Positions 10,046 to 23,639 of a stretch of 64,000 bases of DNA are shown piece by piece. The first letter of the stretch is position 1. The number at the start of each line of letters is the position of its first letter. Origin of the DNA: Eutypa lata (taxonomy: Eukaryota; Ascomycota; Sordariomycetes; Xylariales; Diatrypaceae); NCBI GenBank assembly GCA_022661535.1, contig JAKULF010000012.1:1289893-1353892 (forward strand). The letters are read 5' to 3'. The notes beneath the pieces were generated by a model. That model searched no databases. It was not told the DNA's origin and saw only the letters and a list, made by a program, of their open reading frames with translations. The translations under genes were made by a program, and so were the position numbers.

Positions 10046-10890
10046 TCATACGAATTGAAAGAAAGCAAAAAAAAAGACTTGTGCTTCGTCGACTTCATTT
10101 GAAAGGGCCATGGTGTCTGGCACGTCCTCCAGTGGGATAGGTCTCGTAGCATCAAGGGTCTTCTCGTCTACCTCCAGCAGTTGTCTCGAACCCCCCGCCG
10201 CCATCATGCCTGTCGCTGGTGCCGTGGGCTTGGCACGAGCTTGACTAGTCGAAAAGCCGGAGATGTCGTAGAACACCTTGATGGCGTGGCATCAAAAGTG
10301 CACCTTGACCGTAGTCTAACTGATTGATGTCGTTCTTGCGCCTCAGCAGGATAGTGGCTCTGGGGTCAGTCAGGAATAATGCCAAAGTCGTTGTGTTCTT
10401 GCCGATGGTCACGCGGACAGCATTGCTCTCAATCGACTTGCGGATGTTTCGTATTGATGAAGCTGGCCTGTCTTAGTCGATTCGTCTTTGCGAACTCCTT
10501 TGAGCTACCAGCTCTGCGCGACGTGGGTGATGGTGGTAGTGGCGTCAATGCCTTGCCTGCGGTTGGCCTCGCTTTCTACCTCGTGGTTCTAGGTCTGGTC
10601 GACCGTGGTGGAGCGTGGAGTCGTCGTTGGGCCACAGGCCGATGACTTTCGAGTCGAGTATAGGGCGTTTCTGTTTGTCCTAATGGTGGGAATAACCTAC
10701 TTGAACCGGCGTATCTTGCTGATGGTGTGAAAGGAAAGGGCAAATTTGAGAACCAGAGTGGCAGCACTTTCATATTCGGTCTTAATATGGACGATGTAGA
10801 TGTTACAGACGATATGTAGGATGCGGTCTATGTGTGCCATGACAAGGAGGTCAGCTCGAGGCAGCAGTCGTCGACCATACCGGTACACTT
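10046..10890 (-). pseudogene. Interrupted coding-like region, family unknown
   Basis: Consecutive minus-strand segments look codon-biased but fall in different frames: LLVMAHIDRILHIVCNIYIV (about 10850-10790), VESEANRRQGIDATTTITHV (about 10576-10520), TLALFLTDPRATILLRRKND followed by INQLDYGQGALLMPRHQGV (about 10390-10275), and FYDISGFSTSQARAKPTAPA (10276 down). The first two share one frame, interrupted by TAG codons. Introns, frameshifts or both would be needed to join the rest. I do not recognise the family. If the reading is right, the product would be a soluble protein of about 250 residues. Confidence 0.3.
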
Positions 10891-13800
10891 AATCTTGCGA
10901 CGTACCTGTGAAATCCGCGTCCTGTTCGGTGCTCAGCTGGACCACGAGAGGACATGCTCACTGGTCGCAGTCTTCATCTTCATACCAGTAGAAAGTAATC
11001 AGATTTATGCAGATGGTAGATAATAGATGATCATGCAGTTGGGCCGGAAGAAGGTGGTGACTTGTCGTCGATGGGGCGTGCAGCCCTTTCAGCCAGATTC
11101 AAATAAGCTTGTCCACCCCCTAACCTAATCTCAGGAGAGCATCAATTTTGGAGCAGTGAATCATTGCTGTGGCAGATCGACCACTAGGAATTTCAATGTG
11201 GCTTTCGTCTCGTAGTCTCCAGCCACCATGTGTATGCATTCGATTTTCATGTTGCCAGTACATCCTGAATTGAATCTGCTCTGCTATATCGTTTTTTTTT
11301 TTGACAGGTGTTATGGGGCCAGTGTTATATGTACAGTCCTGGCTGGTAGCCCTGGCTGATTCCCCGACATTTCCTTTTGGCCTGGGTGCTTGGGTGCCTG
11401 GTAATTATTTTTTCTACCGAGTAAATCTGCAGTGATCTACTTAGCTAGCCCCTGAACAGCTGTGACCACTTGCCACCACCCGTCACCTATGAGCAGCCCA
11501 CCCACGACCTAGCCTGAGGCTCGCAATCCACTAAAGGGGTCTCTTGCTCATGGCTGGTGGGAAGTGAGCCCTATGGGTGGGCCACGTCCCCTAGATTTAG
11601 GGGAACTCGATCGGGAAAACTCCCCTGAAGGCGACACACTTTACGTCGGACAGCACCTACGCAACTTATACAGTTGTCCATAACACAACAACAACAACAA
11701 CTCGCAACATGGATCCGAGTATATGCTGAAGATAGCAATTGAATACCGATTAATATCTCTGTTCTCATCCTACGGCACGACCTGTTTAACTAGATGCCAG
11801 ACAAGCAGTCAGTAGCCAAGTGAGAGTAGACCTGGAGGCGATACGCATCTTCCAACAGACACTCCACATGTGTCAAATAATAGCCGGTCGCAGGGCTTTG
11901 GTATTTCGCATACATGAAGGCGCTGTTTCGCTACATCAGAGGATATTTCAGTTTCTCGTACCTCAACTTCTTCGCTTTGTTACAGGCTCGTGAGTGAAGA
12001 AGGGTCACCTTGGAGCGCCAGGATGATTTACTACGGTGAAGCTCGTCGGATCCTGGAAATATGAGTACCCGTCAATACCTTACACTCTAGGGACTTATTC
12101 AGCTATGAGTCTTGATTTTCCGATTTGTTATTGGATTGTTCTTTGGCTCGTACCCCTTGGCCCTCTCCGTCTCCTGTCCTCGCCTCGCGCCATCTCCCAC
12201 TCCCACTCCCACTCCTCTTCTTCGATGCTCTTACACAACTTAATTATTCTACATCTCGCTAATCAGGACACTCCATAGTACCAAGGGTTACCTGAATAAG
12301 ATGGCACTCCTGCGATTGGTGATGCGCCTCAGCTATTCCGAATCTCTCATCTCCTGGATGGAACGGGCTCCCAACCCCTATCTATGGTCTCGAGGTTCGT
12401 TTGACACTCACCATAGCATTCCATGACCATACGTCCTTCACCATGGTCATTCTGCCTGTAGATTCCCATACTAAGCAGTTGTCTGTCTGTCGCAGTCAGA
12501 CTAGAAGCCTCATCTTTTATTCCCAGCAATCACTGCGGCCACGAATCTAGGCTGAGACAAAGAAGAAGCCTGCCGACCGGCGTGGGGATTATGGCGAGTC
12601 ACCAGACAGGATAGTGAGGCCACAAATGACAACTCTAAGTTGCGACTCTCCCACAACCGAGAATGTGCGACCGAGGACGACGCGTACTGACGACGGCGCG
12701 ACCAGCCACGGCAAAGACTCCATCGTCCACAAACACTACGATAGGATTGTGAAGGTCTAGTTCGAAGGCGACGAGGTCGATCTCACGTACAAGTTTCAAG
12801 AAGTCCCACTCAATGAAACATTCCCTCGAAGTGCTGCCACAAAGGCTCTCAATAACATCGAGAAGACGATTCCTCTGAAGCCAGGCTACCAATCCGCCCA
12901 CAAGCGAATGACCTGTTTCGCATGTTCCAAGCACATAAGCTCGTATTCCGGATAACCAGCCCATTCGTCTCTACTGCGGTACTCGAGCGGGTTCAGAAGA
13001 CCAGAAGCAGCTGTGAAAGACCCGGTGTGACGCGCCCTCTTTGCGACATAATCAGCATTAGAGACAGTGCCTCAAGAAGCTGGCGCATCGAAGAAAGGCG
13101 AAACCATCTACAGACGAGAGCGTCACGCGAGGGCTGACGGCAAGATGATCACACCCACGGAAGATTCCCATACGATGCGCCTCGAGCTACTGCTGGCAGC
13201 TACCAAGTTTGATTGTTGCTAGTAAGACAAGTAACTTCAGAACACTCCTTTGGCTCTTCCTAGGCATGATATTGGTCAGGCGCCACCAAACGGGCATACC
13301 CTACTGCAGTCGACGGTCTAACTTCACAGACCCAGTCCATTGACTAGGAGCTGCCCCCAGTTTATTGCTCGTCGCGACGGCCGTGGACAAGGACACGAAG
13401 ACGATTTGACACCTGCATCACGAGCTCGACGAACAACGATCAGTCCAGGGGCCAATGTTGATATCCCGCACTAAAGAGCTGCTCGAGCTGAACATTCGCC
13501 ACAGAGTTAACATCATCGTCATTCATAATGAACTCTTCCAAGTCACCAAGAAGCAAGTAAGAATAGTTGAAAATAGGGAGGCCAACCCGTTTAGCAATAG
13601 GCAATTTACTCAACGGCGATCAGGATCGAAGTTAGACAATAAGTTACTGTGTATGAGAAGTGCGCCACATTTCTAGACGCTCAGCTAGGGATATCTACAT
13701 TGAACACATGGGAGGACTCAATCTGTCGTGGTGTTCGAAACCATCTTAGAATATTTAAGGTTACCGCATTGTAAAGCAGAAGCCAAGCCGCTCCATCAGG

Positions 13801-15619
13801 TGTAGAAAGGTTGGTCTAGCCGAGAGGGTGGTAGAGAAAGCGGTGTTAATGGGGCCAATGGAGCTAGGTCAGTATGAGGCCATCTTCGGGTGACTATAGA
13901 GGAAGCGACAAGGTCCATGAGAGCAGATGTCCACGAGCAAATGACTTGACTGTGGAGATTAATGACGACATCTCGGAGAGGCGCACGAATGTCGCGATCA
14001 GAGAGGCATTTAGGGAGGTATTCGGGGGCGAGTTAAAAGGTTTGGGTGTTGGAATCGGACAGAGAGAAAGGTCGACATCTGCTGCAAGACTGTCGTGCTT
14101 CGGAGAGAGGACGAACGACAAGGCAGACTGTCGGGGCTATGAGGAGAAGTTCAAACTGAATATTGAAATCAACGTCCTTTGCTCGAACCTGACGGCATAT
14201 TGGTGAGGAATCACGGCTTATTGCTAGTCAAGGCAACCATGAATGTGGAAACAACAAACCCAAACGAGATAACAAAGAAGACAAGAAGCAGTCACAGCAG
14301 CAGAGCACCCATGACATTCCTCTTTCTACTAGTCGTGCCTAATGCTGATCAGAGTACATCTTTCACTAGTTAGACCGAAGCCGCTCGAGCATTGCAACGG
14401 TCCTGAGGGCTTCAAAGCACGCATGACCAATACTGGTCTCTCGGACAAGCTCCTATGAAGGTGGTCCTCCCAAACGATGGCTCCCAGCTGCGAGGGTTTG
14501 GGCGGCAAGCTTGAGTGCCTTCGTAACGAATCATGGTAGTCTTACGCTCTTTAACACCTTATGATGAGACCTGAATGGAAACTGTACGATGATGGTGCAA
14601 CTGGGAATGATCGCAATGTATTCACAGTCATCTCCTCGAACCCTACCTACCTACCTGCCTACCTCTCACAGGAACCCTGCGTCTAGCACCCACCGGTGGC
14701 TGCGCTGAATCCAATGGCGTTCTTGGACGGGATCACGGTCTAGATGTGGTGGGTGACGCGGCACGCCAAACAGAGGGAACTGAATCTAGGAACATGGGGT
14801 CATCAAATGTACGATCAATAGCCGAAGTGCTCAATATGATCGGCATTCTGCAGCAGTCTTAAGTATTACGTTAACTTGGGATATTTGCTTGTTTAAAGTT
14901 CGAGGCTGGGGCGCTTGAAGGTTTGAGAGCCCAAGAAGACATAGTGGTTCTATGAATGTATTGGTTAACCATTGCCGAGTGCTTTTTTATCACCTTCTAC
15001 TAAAAATGGCGAGAGCCGAGGGTTGAGGTATCGCAGTGACCAGCAGAGGTTGAGAATGGGAGACTCGGAATGTATGACGTGTATATTACTTTCTATTCTG
15101 TCTCGGGCTACAAGCTTACAACTCGGTACACATAGTATCTATCCAGCAAACCTGGCTACAAACCCGGCTACAAGTCAAGCTTGCTGTTCCGGAAATATCC
15201 AGGCGCGACGCAATTGCAATTGTAATAACCCACTCCAATCTTGTTCCCGGGGTCTGTTAAAGCTCCAATCCCTGTCCCAATCTCCAATTGACATTGTTCA
15301 TGTACTGCAGGCGTAATAGAAACATGTGTAAGGAATTGAACGAGTGTATTCCATCGAGGGAGAGGATGGCGGGGCAGAGGATGTCGAGAGAGTTAGGTCA
15401 GGGTGTGGCCGTGTGGCTGCGAATGGTCTTGCTGTTCATCGTGGTTGAGAGAGAAGATGGTGAGAAACGAGGCACACAAGGAGAGGATGATTCGCTTTCG
15501 AGATGGGGATAATGCCTGGCAAATGAATAGTATGTTAGCTTTATCCAGCACAGGCCCAAAAGTTATGTATTCTAGCTTGCCTATTAGATCACTTGTGGCA
15601 TACTCGGAAGTGTTTAGTG
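10891..15619. other. Long gene-poor span
   Basis: No reading frame above about 115 codons and no domain I recognise. Small features include a T-run near 11290-11302, ACAACAACAACAACAAC near 11685-11701, (CTCCCA)n near 12198-12219 and ACCTACCTACCTGCCTACCT near 14643-14662. Frames at 12635-12964 (minus) and 13874-14206 (plus) are candidates for gene remnants but I cannot support either. Confidence 0.4.
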
Positions 15620-15765
15620 CCTATGAGGGTGGGAGATGGAAGAGACGAGGGGAGCAAAAGAGAGGAGAGACAAGGCGGGGGGGATCAGAAGAAGAGAGGA
15701 TAATGAGGAAAGAGGAGAAGATAGTACAATAAAGGAGAGGATAGGGGAGGAGAGAGAGAACATTG
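15620..15765. repeat. Purine-rich (GA) low-complexity tract
   Basis: About 145 bp of near-continuous A/G on the plus strand (GAGAGGAGAG-type words), giving artificial Glu/Arg-rich frames on one strand and Ser/Leu-rich frames on the other. Confidence 0.8.
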
Positions 15766-16040
15766 TACTGGTTGAGAGGGTGGTGGTCCTTGATTGCTCC
15801 CGTTCGCATGGATTATGCAGCAAAAATGATTGGAGACAGTATTGTTTCTCATATTAGATGCTCTTGTTTAAATGCAAGAGAAAGAGCGGGAGCAAGATCT
15901 AGATCTAGATCGGTACGGGCCGATCCGCTAAAGTACTTAGACCTTAGGTCACTAGGGCTGTTCTCCAGGCCTTGTAACGTTATGCCCCCATATAGACACC
16001 CTTGGAACAAGCCAGGTGCCTAAGCTCAGGGGTATGGATA

Positions 16041-16138
16041 TACATACATACATACATACATACATACATACATACATACATACATACAGACATACAGACA
16101 TACAGACATACAGACATACAGACATACAGACATACAGA
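16041..16138. repeat. (TACA)n passing into (GACATACA)n
   Basis: A tetranucleotide tract to about 16087 changes into six octamers of GACATACA ending at about 16138. The octamer is two tetramers, one with a T-to-G change, so it shows unit doubling by mutation and re-amplification. Confidence 0.9.
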
Positions 16139-17236
16139 CCCTCCTTCCTGGCAGCTACTCTTCTATGAGCCTAGATGTGTCACCTTCAGGACTCAAGAAA
16201 TGTCAACTTAGGTACCTACCTGCCTGCCTGCCTGCCCAGGTGTGCACTGTCAATGTCAAAGTCTAAGCCAGTCAATGTACGTTGCGGTGGCTTAAAGTAA
16301 TGATCCTCCTTCATATACCCAATTACTTGACTTCCCTCATGATCTCATATCAAAGTGACCACTTTGAAGTTTACATCAGTCTGTTGCGCCCTTCTACCGT
16401 CAAATTCATCAATCCAAGTCGTTATATGTCATGGAATCCATCTTTATCCCTGATCTTATCTCCTGAGAAGCCCTGAGGCCGGTCTATTGCATCAGGCCGC
16501 CATCTTAGCAAAGCAGCGCTCGTTGTATCTACCTTTCCCATTAACGGATGACGTGAGCCCCTTAGCAAGCATCAACCTTCACCCGACAATCAATCCAAGG
16601 GGGTTTCAGGCGGGCACCACTCAAGTTGATGAAGTGTGACAGACGGCAAGTCACGAGCCGGTACGTTGGCGACACTGCTAATCCAATCCGTACTCTCATT
16701 AACTTCTGCCCCCTCAGATCATCTCGGGTATGAGACGGCACTATCCACAAAGAAAACGACGCGCCTGCCTACCATCATCCCAAGCGACCTCGGTCCTACG
16801 GCTTTATTCACCAATTCCCCTCATATTCGCATCTAAACCCCACCGCGATAGCAAACTTGGTCAGTCGTCGTGATTAGTTAGGACTCTAGTCTTGACCTGG
16901 GACACGCTCTATCCGAATCTCTCAGCACGAGTAAAGATCGGGTAGAGGGGATAGACCTCATTGTCAAGCCGTACATGTTACTCAACAACAAGAATCACCC
17001 TGGAACCATCGGTACCATCACCATCCCAATGACGAGCATTGATAGCTCGTACTCACGAGGTGGACCCTCAACCGAATCTTTGAGTTTCGTCCCCTTGGCC
17101 TCGGATGAACCTGATAAACATCGTGCGTGAACTTTGGCTAGTGCTCATCGGCGTATATATCTTCTTGGTACATTTCACTGATCACTTGAGTTCGACTTCA
17201 TGATCCAATGCTGACTGCCTCGCGCTCAAGTTTATT
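16139..17236. other. No recognised gene
   Basis: Short frames only. CTGCCTGCCTGCCTGCC near 16220-16236 is a minor microsatellite. Nothing else is seen. Confidence 0.4.
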
Positions 17237-17790
17237 TTGATGAATTGGAGCTGCGCCCACAGATATACCTACTTCTCGATCTTATCATCTTCGCATACCC
17301 TCGCTCGTCTCGAATCCACTGCCCATCACGAGCTCACTCCTTAGTCCTTCCACAACCTTCATAGGGACTTCTTTCACGTTGATAGCTGTCGAGTTGGTGA
17401 TTCGAGCTTCACCAACATCAGGGAGCTTGGCTGAAGTTGGTGTTGACGGACGTATCCAAGTCCAATAGGGGCCGAATAGCGGCTGGCTAGAACGACATCT
17501 TCCACATTACCCATATTTCCATACTTATTATCTCTGCTGCTGAGGCGATCCTCATCGTGCTTGGAGCTAGCCTTGTCCTAGTTCAGGTACGCGATTCTTC
17601 CAACTTCTACTCTCCCCGGTTGCAGCTCCTCCGATCATTCTTTATCTGCTTCATCAGCTAATATCTGCTTTACCAGTCCTAATACTAGTCCTTCAATTCC
17701 TTGACTTACTTCCGAGATTCATCCTCCAACACTACCGAGACACCTAGATGAACATCTACGCAACTAGCACGTACATACGAGTTGATTATT
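17237..17790 (+). repeat. Dispersed repeat family R1, copy C (partial)
   Basis: The 17490-17780 part aligns with 29845-30125: CATCAGCTAATATCTGC, the GTCCTA..CTAGT words, CGTCCTCC/CATCCTCC and GTGAACATCTAC/ATGAACATCTAC..CAACTA occur in the same order. The 17237-17330 part reads FDELELRPQIYLLLDL on the plus strand and resembles LDELELRPHIHLLVDL at 19147-19230. This may be a decayed coding sequence carried in the repeat. No terminal repeats were found. Confidence 0.5.
17410..17442. other. Hairpin-forming inverted repeat
   Basis: CACCAACATCAG, a 9-nt loop GGAGCTTGG, then CTGAAGTTGGTG: 12-bp arms with a single mismatch. No function is assigned. Confidence 0.6.
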
Positions 17791-18388
17791 AGTTTCAGAA
17801 CCAATAAGATAAGAGACGAACACTCTCTACTTCGAGTCACGTATCGACTGGTTCTCCAACCTGTTTACCTGTAGCACAACTGCGTCGTGTCCATCTGCGC
17901 GATATAGTCAAACATCCGCATTATCTCGTTTCCCTTGTAAGCGCTGCTATTCAAGTTCCACCTAGCGATCATGACTAATGGTAATATGGCCATCCCGAAG
18001 CCCTGCCTGTTAGATTATATCCCTCCTGCGCAATCAGCATCCCCAAGCTATCCCACGCACCGTCCTCGCACATCATCCTCGCTCACCAGCTAGATCAGCT
18101 AAACCACCATTTGCAAGGCATCGAGCAACAGCGCTCCACCAACCTACCGATTATCGAACAAGTTAGATATCGAAACCCCCGCCGTTGACGCGCCTTCCGA
18201 CTTCTTGTCACCTTCAGACGTTCGACCACCTTACTGTTACGGTTTGCCCCCGCGACACCGTCCGCTTTCAAATCACCTTTCCCGAGCATGGGGCTATTGC
18301 TCCGCTGCCAGATAAGAACCTAGGTATGGGCTCTGCAATACCAAATGAGACTTGACGTCGAGTAACAACCGTCCCGTCGCCGGGAAGA
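17791..18388. other. No recognised gene
   Basis: Plus-strand Pro/Ser-rich frames occur (for example around 18150-18290) but are broken by stops and match nothing I know. Confidence 0.35.
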
Positions 18389-18526
18389 CGGATCTTTGAC
18401 TTAATCAATAGCTGGAACCTCGAGCCCAGGAACACAATAGCAGAGGCGTTACGTCAGATTCCCAATCGTTGGCTGGGCTGGTTCCCTTTGATTTTATCAA
18501 CTGCGTATACACCAATCAGAGGTTGA
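18389..18526 (+). pseudogene. Short coding-like fragment, family unknown
   Basis: A 45-codon frame ending in TGA at 18524 reads RIFDLINSWNLEP, RNTIAEALRQIPNRWLGWFP and LILSTAYTPIRG. The amphipathic, Trp-containing pattern looks like real protein, possibly the edge of a membrane segment. Flanking sequence gives no continuation in any frame. This is judged by eye only. Confidence 0.3.
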
Positions 18527-19146
18527 TTATTTCGCTCTTGGACAGTACGTCTTTGCCGTTAAGCGACATTCATTGTAGGCAGTGCACGGAATCAACTACT
18601 CACCCTCGTAGCAGATCGACGATTAGCTCCACTCACCGGTCTCTCTCGGCTACGCTAGATCGTCGCGAGTCCCTCGCCGTCGCCCTTCATACCTCAACTG
18701 AAGATTTTTTGTAGCGCCATGGCCGTTGACTGCTCGACTGCACCGGTAGGAAGCCGACATGAAAGCCCTGCGCGCCAATGACAAATCTTTACAACACCAT
18801 CGACGACCCGACCCTCCATCCAAGTTCCGTTGACCAGCAAAGTACAATACAATGGACAGGGGGAGAAGGGGGTGGAGGTGATCACCAAGACAGGCTTGTC
18901 AGTTCAAGCCCTCCAGGTCATTCAGGGCGTTGAAGCTCCAGTTCCGACAGCCATTAGCTTGAAGGCCCTAAGTCTGAGACTGGACGCCATTTAGAATGAG
19001 CTTCGAAACAAAGATTCTTGTCGGAGGGGTGACGAATGGAGTCGATGAATATCGTGAACTTGTCTCTGTATGTAGATCTCTCTGGTACGTTGAATAAAAC
19101 ACATGAGCTCTGTGATGTAGCAGGTGACTGACTGACTGTTTTAGCT

Positions 19147-19330
19147 TCTACTTGACGAACTGGAACTGCGTCCACATATCCATTTGCTCGTCGACCTCGC
19201 TGCTTACCTACGCCCTCGCTAAGGTCCTGCCAATCTCGATCCCGCCCGCGCGGCCTCCCACCATCTTCCACGTCTTAGTTGTCTCTCTCGTTAAGGCAGT
19301 TGGCAGTATCCTCTTCACTTACCTTAGAGA
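19147..19330 (+). repeat. Possible R1-related fragment (copy D)
   Basis: ACGAACTGGAACTGCGTCCA at 19155-19174 and its translation LDELELRPHIHLLVDL match 17237-17290 (FDELELRPQIYLLLDL). Beyond about 90 bp the similarity fades. Confidence 0.4.
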
Positions 19331-22029
19331 TGAAGATCTCCAAATCCAGTCACGTCGCATTCCCCTGGCCCTTTGGATCATTGTTCCAGTGACTAGGAAC
19401 CTGTACACTACAGAGAAGTATAACACCATTTACACCTTACCATCACTATGTGGTATCGTTCAATTTGGGCTCCCCTTACTCCGGTTATCATGAGATTGAG
19501 GCAATGGCGCCCGAGCTGCCATCTCCTGCGAACAACAATAGTACAACATATGATCTAAACCATGCAGCAGCTCATTTCGCATAGTACATATGTCAAGCTC
19601 AGCAAGCTCAGCGTTCACGTTCTCACCACTAAGTCCCTGAACCACATGCTTGTGCAGACCAAGGGAAAGGCCGCCGTCTTCTTGAGATGTCAGCTCCACG
19701 GGCAGCCTTGGAGGTCGCGATAGGAGTAGCAGCAGCGAAGTTACCGCTGCTGTTGCCATTGGCAGTGACGGTGGGCCATAGAGTGGGAGTGAACGAACGA
19801 ATGAGCGACCAACCCTCCTAACACTTCGCCAACCCGTACGTTACTCGCTTATCGGGACTTGTCTCCCACCCGATATCCTCCCAAGTCCATGATTTAGACC
19901 TAGACCGTAACTTACCTACGCAGGTTTCTCAAGTCAGCATATTGCACCCTGCCCTCCTAGAGTTCCAAGCGAGCACTCGCGCACCTTCTCGTTTGAGAGA
20001 TCTAGATAATCTCTACTGCTTCGAGGTCTTGCTGACTATTATACAGTGATATTCTATGGCATCCCCGCGTACGCCCGAATCTCTCCAACCCTGTAGAGAG
20101 ATGCCGGTCATACATCAAGCTCCTACCAACAGTCGCCCAATACTCTCGATAGTCGAGCAAGTCGAGTCCATAGCCAAGCCAACCGCAATCTCCTAGCACC
20201 CAATACGATTTACACCCCAGTCAGAAAGGGGATCGGCTCTCGCTTCATCTGCAAGCAGGCGTATCGGTCAAGTCCCGGCACACTGAGAGGTTGTTCTACG
20301 ACCGTGATGGTTGGAATGACTAGGACTATTAAGCTGGTATTGTCCAGTAAGCACACCTAATCCAACATCGTCCGAACGCGCCAAGGCCTCCAAGAGCGAT
20401 CCCGTCAGGTAGGAGCTTGAATTAGGCAGCGTGTTGGTAGCAATAGTAGGTACCTCTGTTCCTCCCTACCTCAGCCTGAGATACGCGCCAGGTCCGGCAA
20501 AACCTGTTCCTTGAATGTATGCCAGCTCGACCGCTTCTAGGACTTTATTTACACAACATGGAAGGTATATGACGCGTCCTACATCGGCATGTACATTGCC
20601 ATACACCGGTTCATACAAGTCTATCGGCAAGGCGCTGGGCGCTCTACCCCATCAAGCGACTCCAGTGCCAGCGCGAGTAGTCCTCGGCGACTTATTCAGC
20701 GTGAGACGCTTCCGAGCAATAGGAATGGGAACCATGGTGGCTAGGTGATAGTCTCGAGGCGACTATGTTGGCGTGTCAGATACATACTTCTAACAAGGCG
20801 GAAATCTACGGGACCCATTGGGATATGAAGGGTTTAAAGATAGTAAGGTTGAATTGATAGTAATGATACTACTACACTTGTTCTGTACTTGTTCCACTCT
20901 TGCTCTGTCTATTAGGTTTTTCATGTGCACCTCGGCGCTCACCCTGTGCCATCCATTGTAGTATTTGTGGCACCCTGAGGCCGAATTGACATCTGGCGAG
21001 TCTGTCTATCATCCCTCGAACGTGACAATTATCAGAGGTCGAGAACTTTAACACGCTATTAAAAGGACACTACCTCCGTAGAAACTAGGCGGTTGAGCCG
21101 GTCGCGCCCTCTGCGCAGTGGGAGTACATGGCGTCGATGCTTAGTTCCGGAACCTGTAGGCATCGCGAACTGTGTTGCCGTTGCTCATCGTGACTAGCAT
21201 CTAGAAGTAGAGACCGAGGAGCATCACAACTGTTGTGAACACCATGATGAACTCGAACTTTCTATATAAGCACACAGCGGGCGATGTCCAAGAACATAGA
21301 GATAAGCTCTCGAGGTCTTTTACTTTCCTAACGGGTCTTGAGAGCCCCTCGTCTCTAGTGACACCATTCCATTGGGCCCAAATTTTCTAGATGGTGCTGC
21401 AAGCTCCCGAGATCTACCAGGATTGGCATTGAAGTACTGACATTGAAGTACTGATTACGAGAGTTGCCTAGACGGCTATGGCGCACGCGACCCACGCCGC
21501 CGCGTTCATTTAATTCATTAATACCCAGAACCCTAGATGGATCATGAGTACTCTACCCACACCAGCGTTGAGCTCGCGAGGTGTGTAGTAAGTCCACCCC
21601 ATGGTGAGGACGAGCCCCAGGTCGACCTGGCCAGTTAGTCATGAGTGTTTTGGAGACATTGAATCTAGGATTGTCGCTACTGTGCAAGGTGGCTAATGGC
21701 GGTGAGCATAAGAAACATGGAATTATCTTCCGTCAGGCAACTACATAGATATGGTATGGCCGGGTATGACATATATTGATTGACAGTCACGTATGTCATA
21801 TGGGAAGTAGCAGTAAGTGTCTGCTGAGTCTGAACCGACCGAATTGATTGAATACTACCTAGGTACCTACTCAATATATATACCTACTAGATGAGGTCCG
21901 GACATAGGCTTCTCCTACTCCGTAAGCTGACTAGATTGCTCACTATACATAGTAGCCCCTTACTACAACATTGTGGGGTTGAAGATAGCTCGCATGGGCC
22001 AGGCTTCACAGCAGCAGTAGTGGCGACGG
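19331..22029. other. No recognised gene
   Basis: Short frames without domain features. ACCTAGGTACCTAC near 21857-21870 is another TAGG palindrome, and a direct repeat of CATTGAAGTACTGA occurs at about 21428-21455. Confidence 0.4.
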
Positions 22030-22070
22030 CGGAGTCGGCAGAGTCGGCAGAGTCGGCAGAGTCGGCCAGA
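22030..22070. repeat. (GAGTCGGCA)n 9-bp repeat
   Basis: Four units of GAGTCGGCA with a degenerate edge. They encode Ala-Glu-Ser in a short plus-strand frame. Confidence 0.85.
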
Positions 22071-22331
22071 TCGCGCTGACCTTATTGACGAAATCAAGTT
22101 AATAGCGAAGACAAGGGTATGACCTTCAACAGAGAGTTAAATGTAACAGAAGATGAGCTCGGTTTCTCAAAGTCAAAGCCACAATCAATTACAAGTGCGT
22201 TATGTAGACAACAGGGCTGTTTGAATGCAAACCAAGATCCGCATACGGACTCGTTACGTCCACCAGAGCCAACTCCCGCTGCGCTGAGGCCCTGCTCTGT
22301 TACTCTCCTCTGTTGCTCTCCTTAAGCGTCC

Positions 22332-22763
22332 ATGGTTATCTCCCCATCGGCGGCCATCTGTGACTCGCCGGAGATCACCTCCTTCATGCGTCGGCGCTCT
22401 GGTACAACAATCACCCAGCTCTCCGTCGAGGTCAACGGCGAGAGACCAGTAAGCTCCGCGACCCCTTTATCTGGCGATCATTGTGTGCGTGTCATCGGGT
22501 GCCTTGCGCGAAGGCCAGTGTCCTGCTGCGGCGATTCCATTCAATATACCTCGGCGTGGGACGAGATTAGTATTCTGAGTCGTAGTGACAGCTCCTCCGC
22601 CACGAGCACGAGGGTGCGCTTGGACGTAGCGGGGCGACAGCGAAAGGCGAAAAGCGAGAAGCAGACGCTAGATAGGCTCCTCCGAAAACGCGGTGCTCGA
22701 TTCGAGAGTGAAGAGCGATGGCAGCCTCGTCCTCAGCCGTGCAATGGTGACACGATTGGTTGA
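22332..22763 (+). other. 143-codon open frame, coding status uncertain
   Basis: An ATG-initiated frame (MVISPSAAICDSPEITSFMR..) ends in a basic stretch (RQRKAKSEKQTLDRLLRKRG near residues 100-120). It has no transmembrane segment or known motif, and a 109-codon frame overlaps it on the opposite strand. It could be a small gene or chance; no fungal splice signals support extension. Confidence 0.25.
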
Positions 22764-22921
22764 TCGGAGAGCACAGTAGGTGTGTGAGTAGGGGCCGTGG
22801 AGGCAGGCCGAGACGCAAGAGGTACATGACGATGTTGCGAGTTAGCTTAAGAGACGGCAACATGCTGCTCGCTCGGGATGAGTGAGGTAGCCGCATTACT
22901 GGTGGCAGCAGGAGTCAGAGT

Positions 22922-23040
22922 GTGACCGGGAGTAGGAATGCGGCCGGAAGGTAATGCGACCGGGAGGGAATGCGACCGGGAGTGGGAATGCGACCGGGAG
23001 TGGGAATGCGACCGGGAGGGAATGCGACCGGGAATAGGAA
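22922..23040. repeat. 15-18-bp minisatellite (GGGAATGCGACCGGGAGT)
   Basis: About seven units in two alternating lengths: GGAATGCGACCGGGAGTG and GGAATGCGACCGGGAG, with GGCCGG and GGAATAGG variants at the edges. Confidence 0.85.
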
Positions 23041-23639
23041 CAGAAAGCTGAAGTATCGCGCAAATTCCCGTGGATGGCGTTACACAATTAACTTCGCTGT
23101 CCGTAATGAACACACCTGTCCATGATGAGCTCGCGATTGTGTACTGCGGCGGATTGCCTGATGGTCTTGAAGGTTACAAGATCCACAGTGAACACCACAA
23201 GGAGGATGGATTGAGTTTCCATAGGTGCCATCCAACTCATGGCGGCCACCCAAAGTCACTTCATAGCAATCAGTCCAGTGAATTGAAAGGTAGGTTTGTT
23301 TCGATTGAATACAATGGAATGGATGGATGGTCCGGTTGACTCGTAGCACACATTGACCGAACGCATCCTACGTGTATTCAAGTGCCCTCAACTCCTCAGA
23401 AACCACTTTATCTCATTGCCCACTCCAATTCAGATGTGTCCAGCTTATGTACAACTGTCGTTACCTCGTCACAGACCTCTCTCACAGTAAGAAAGGTGTT
23501 GATTAATGTAAAGTATCAAGCTGGACAAGACCTTCTGACCTCCCAACCTCGATCTGCTTGGAGTGTTGTTGAATTTAAGAGCGCAGCATATATAATAAAT
23601 AATATAGCTCGGTCAGCAAGCAACTGATCATCCATCCCA

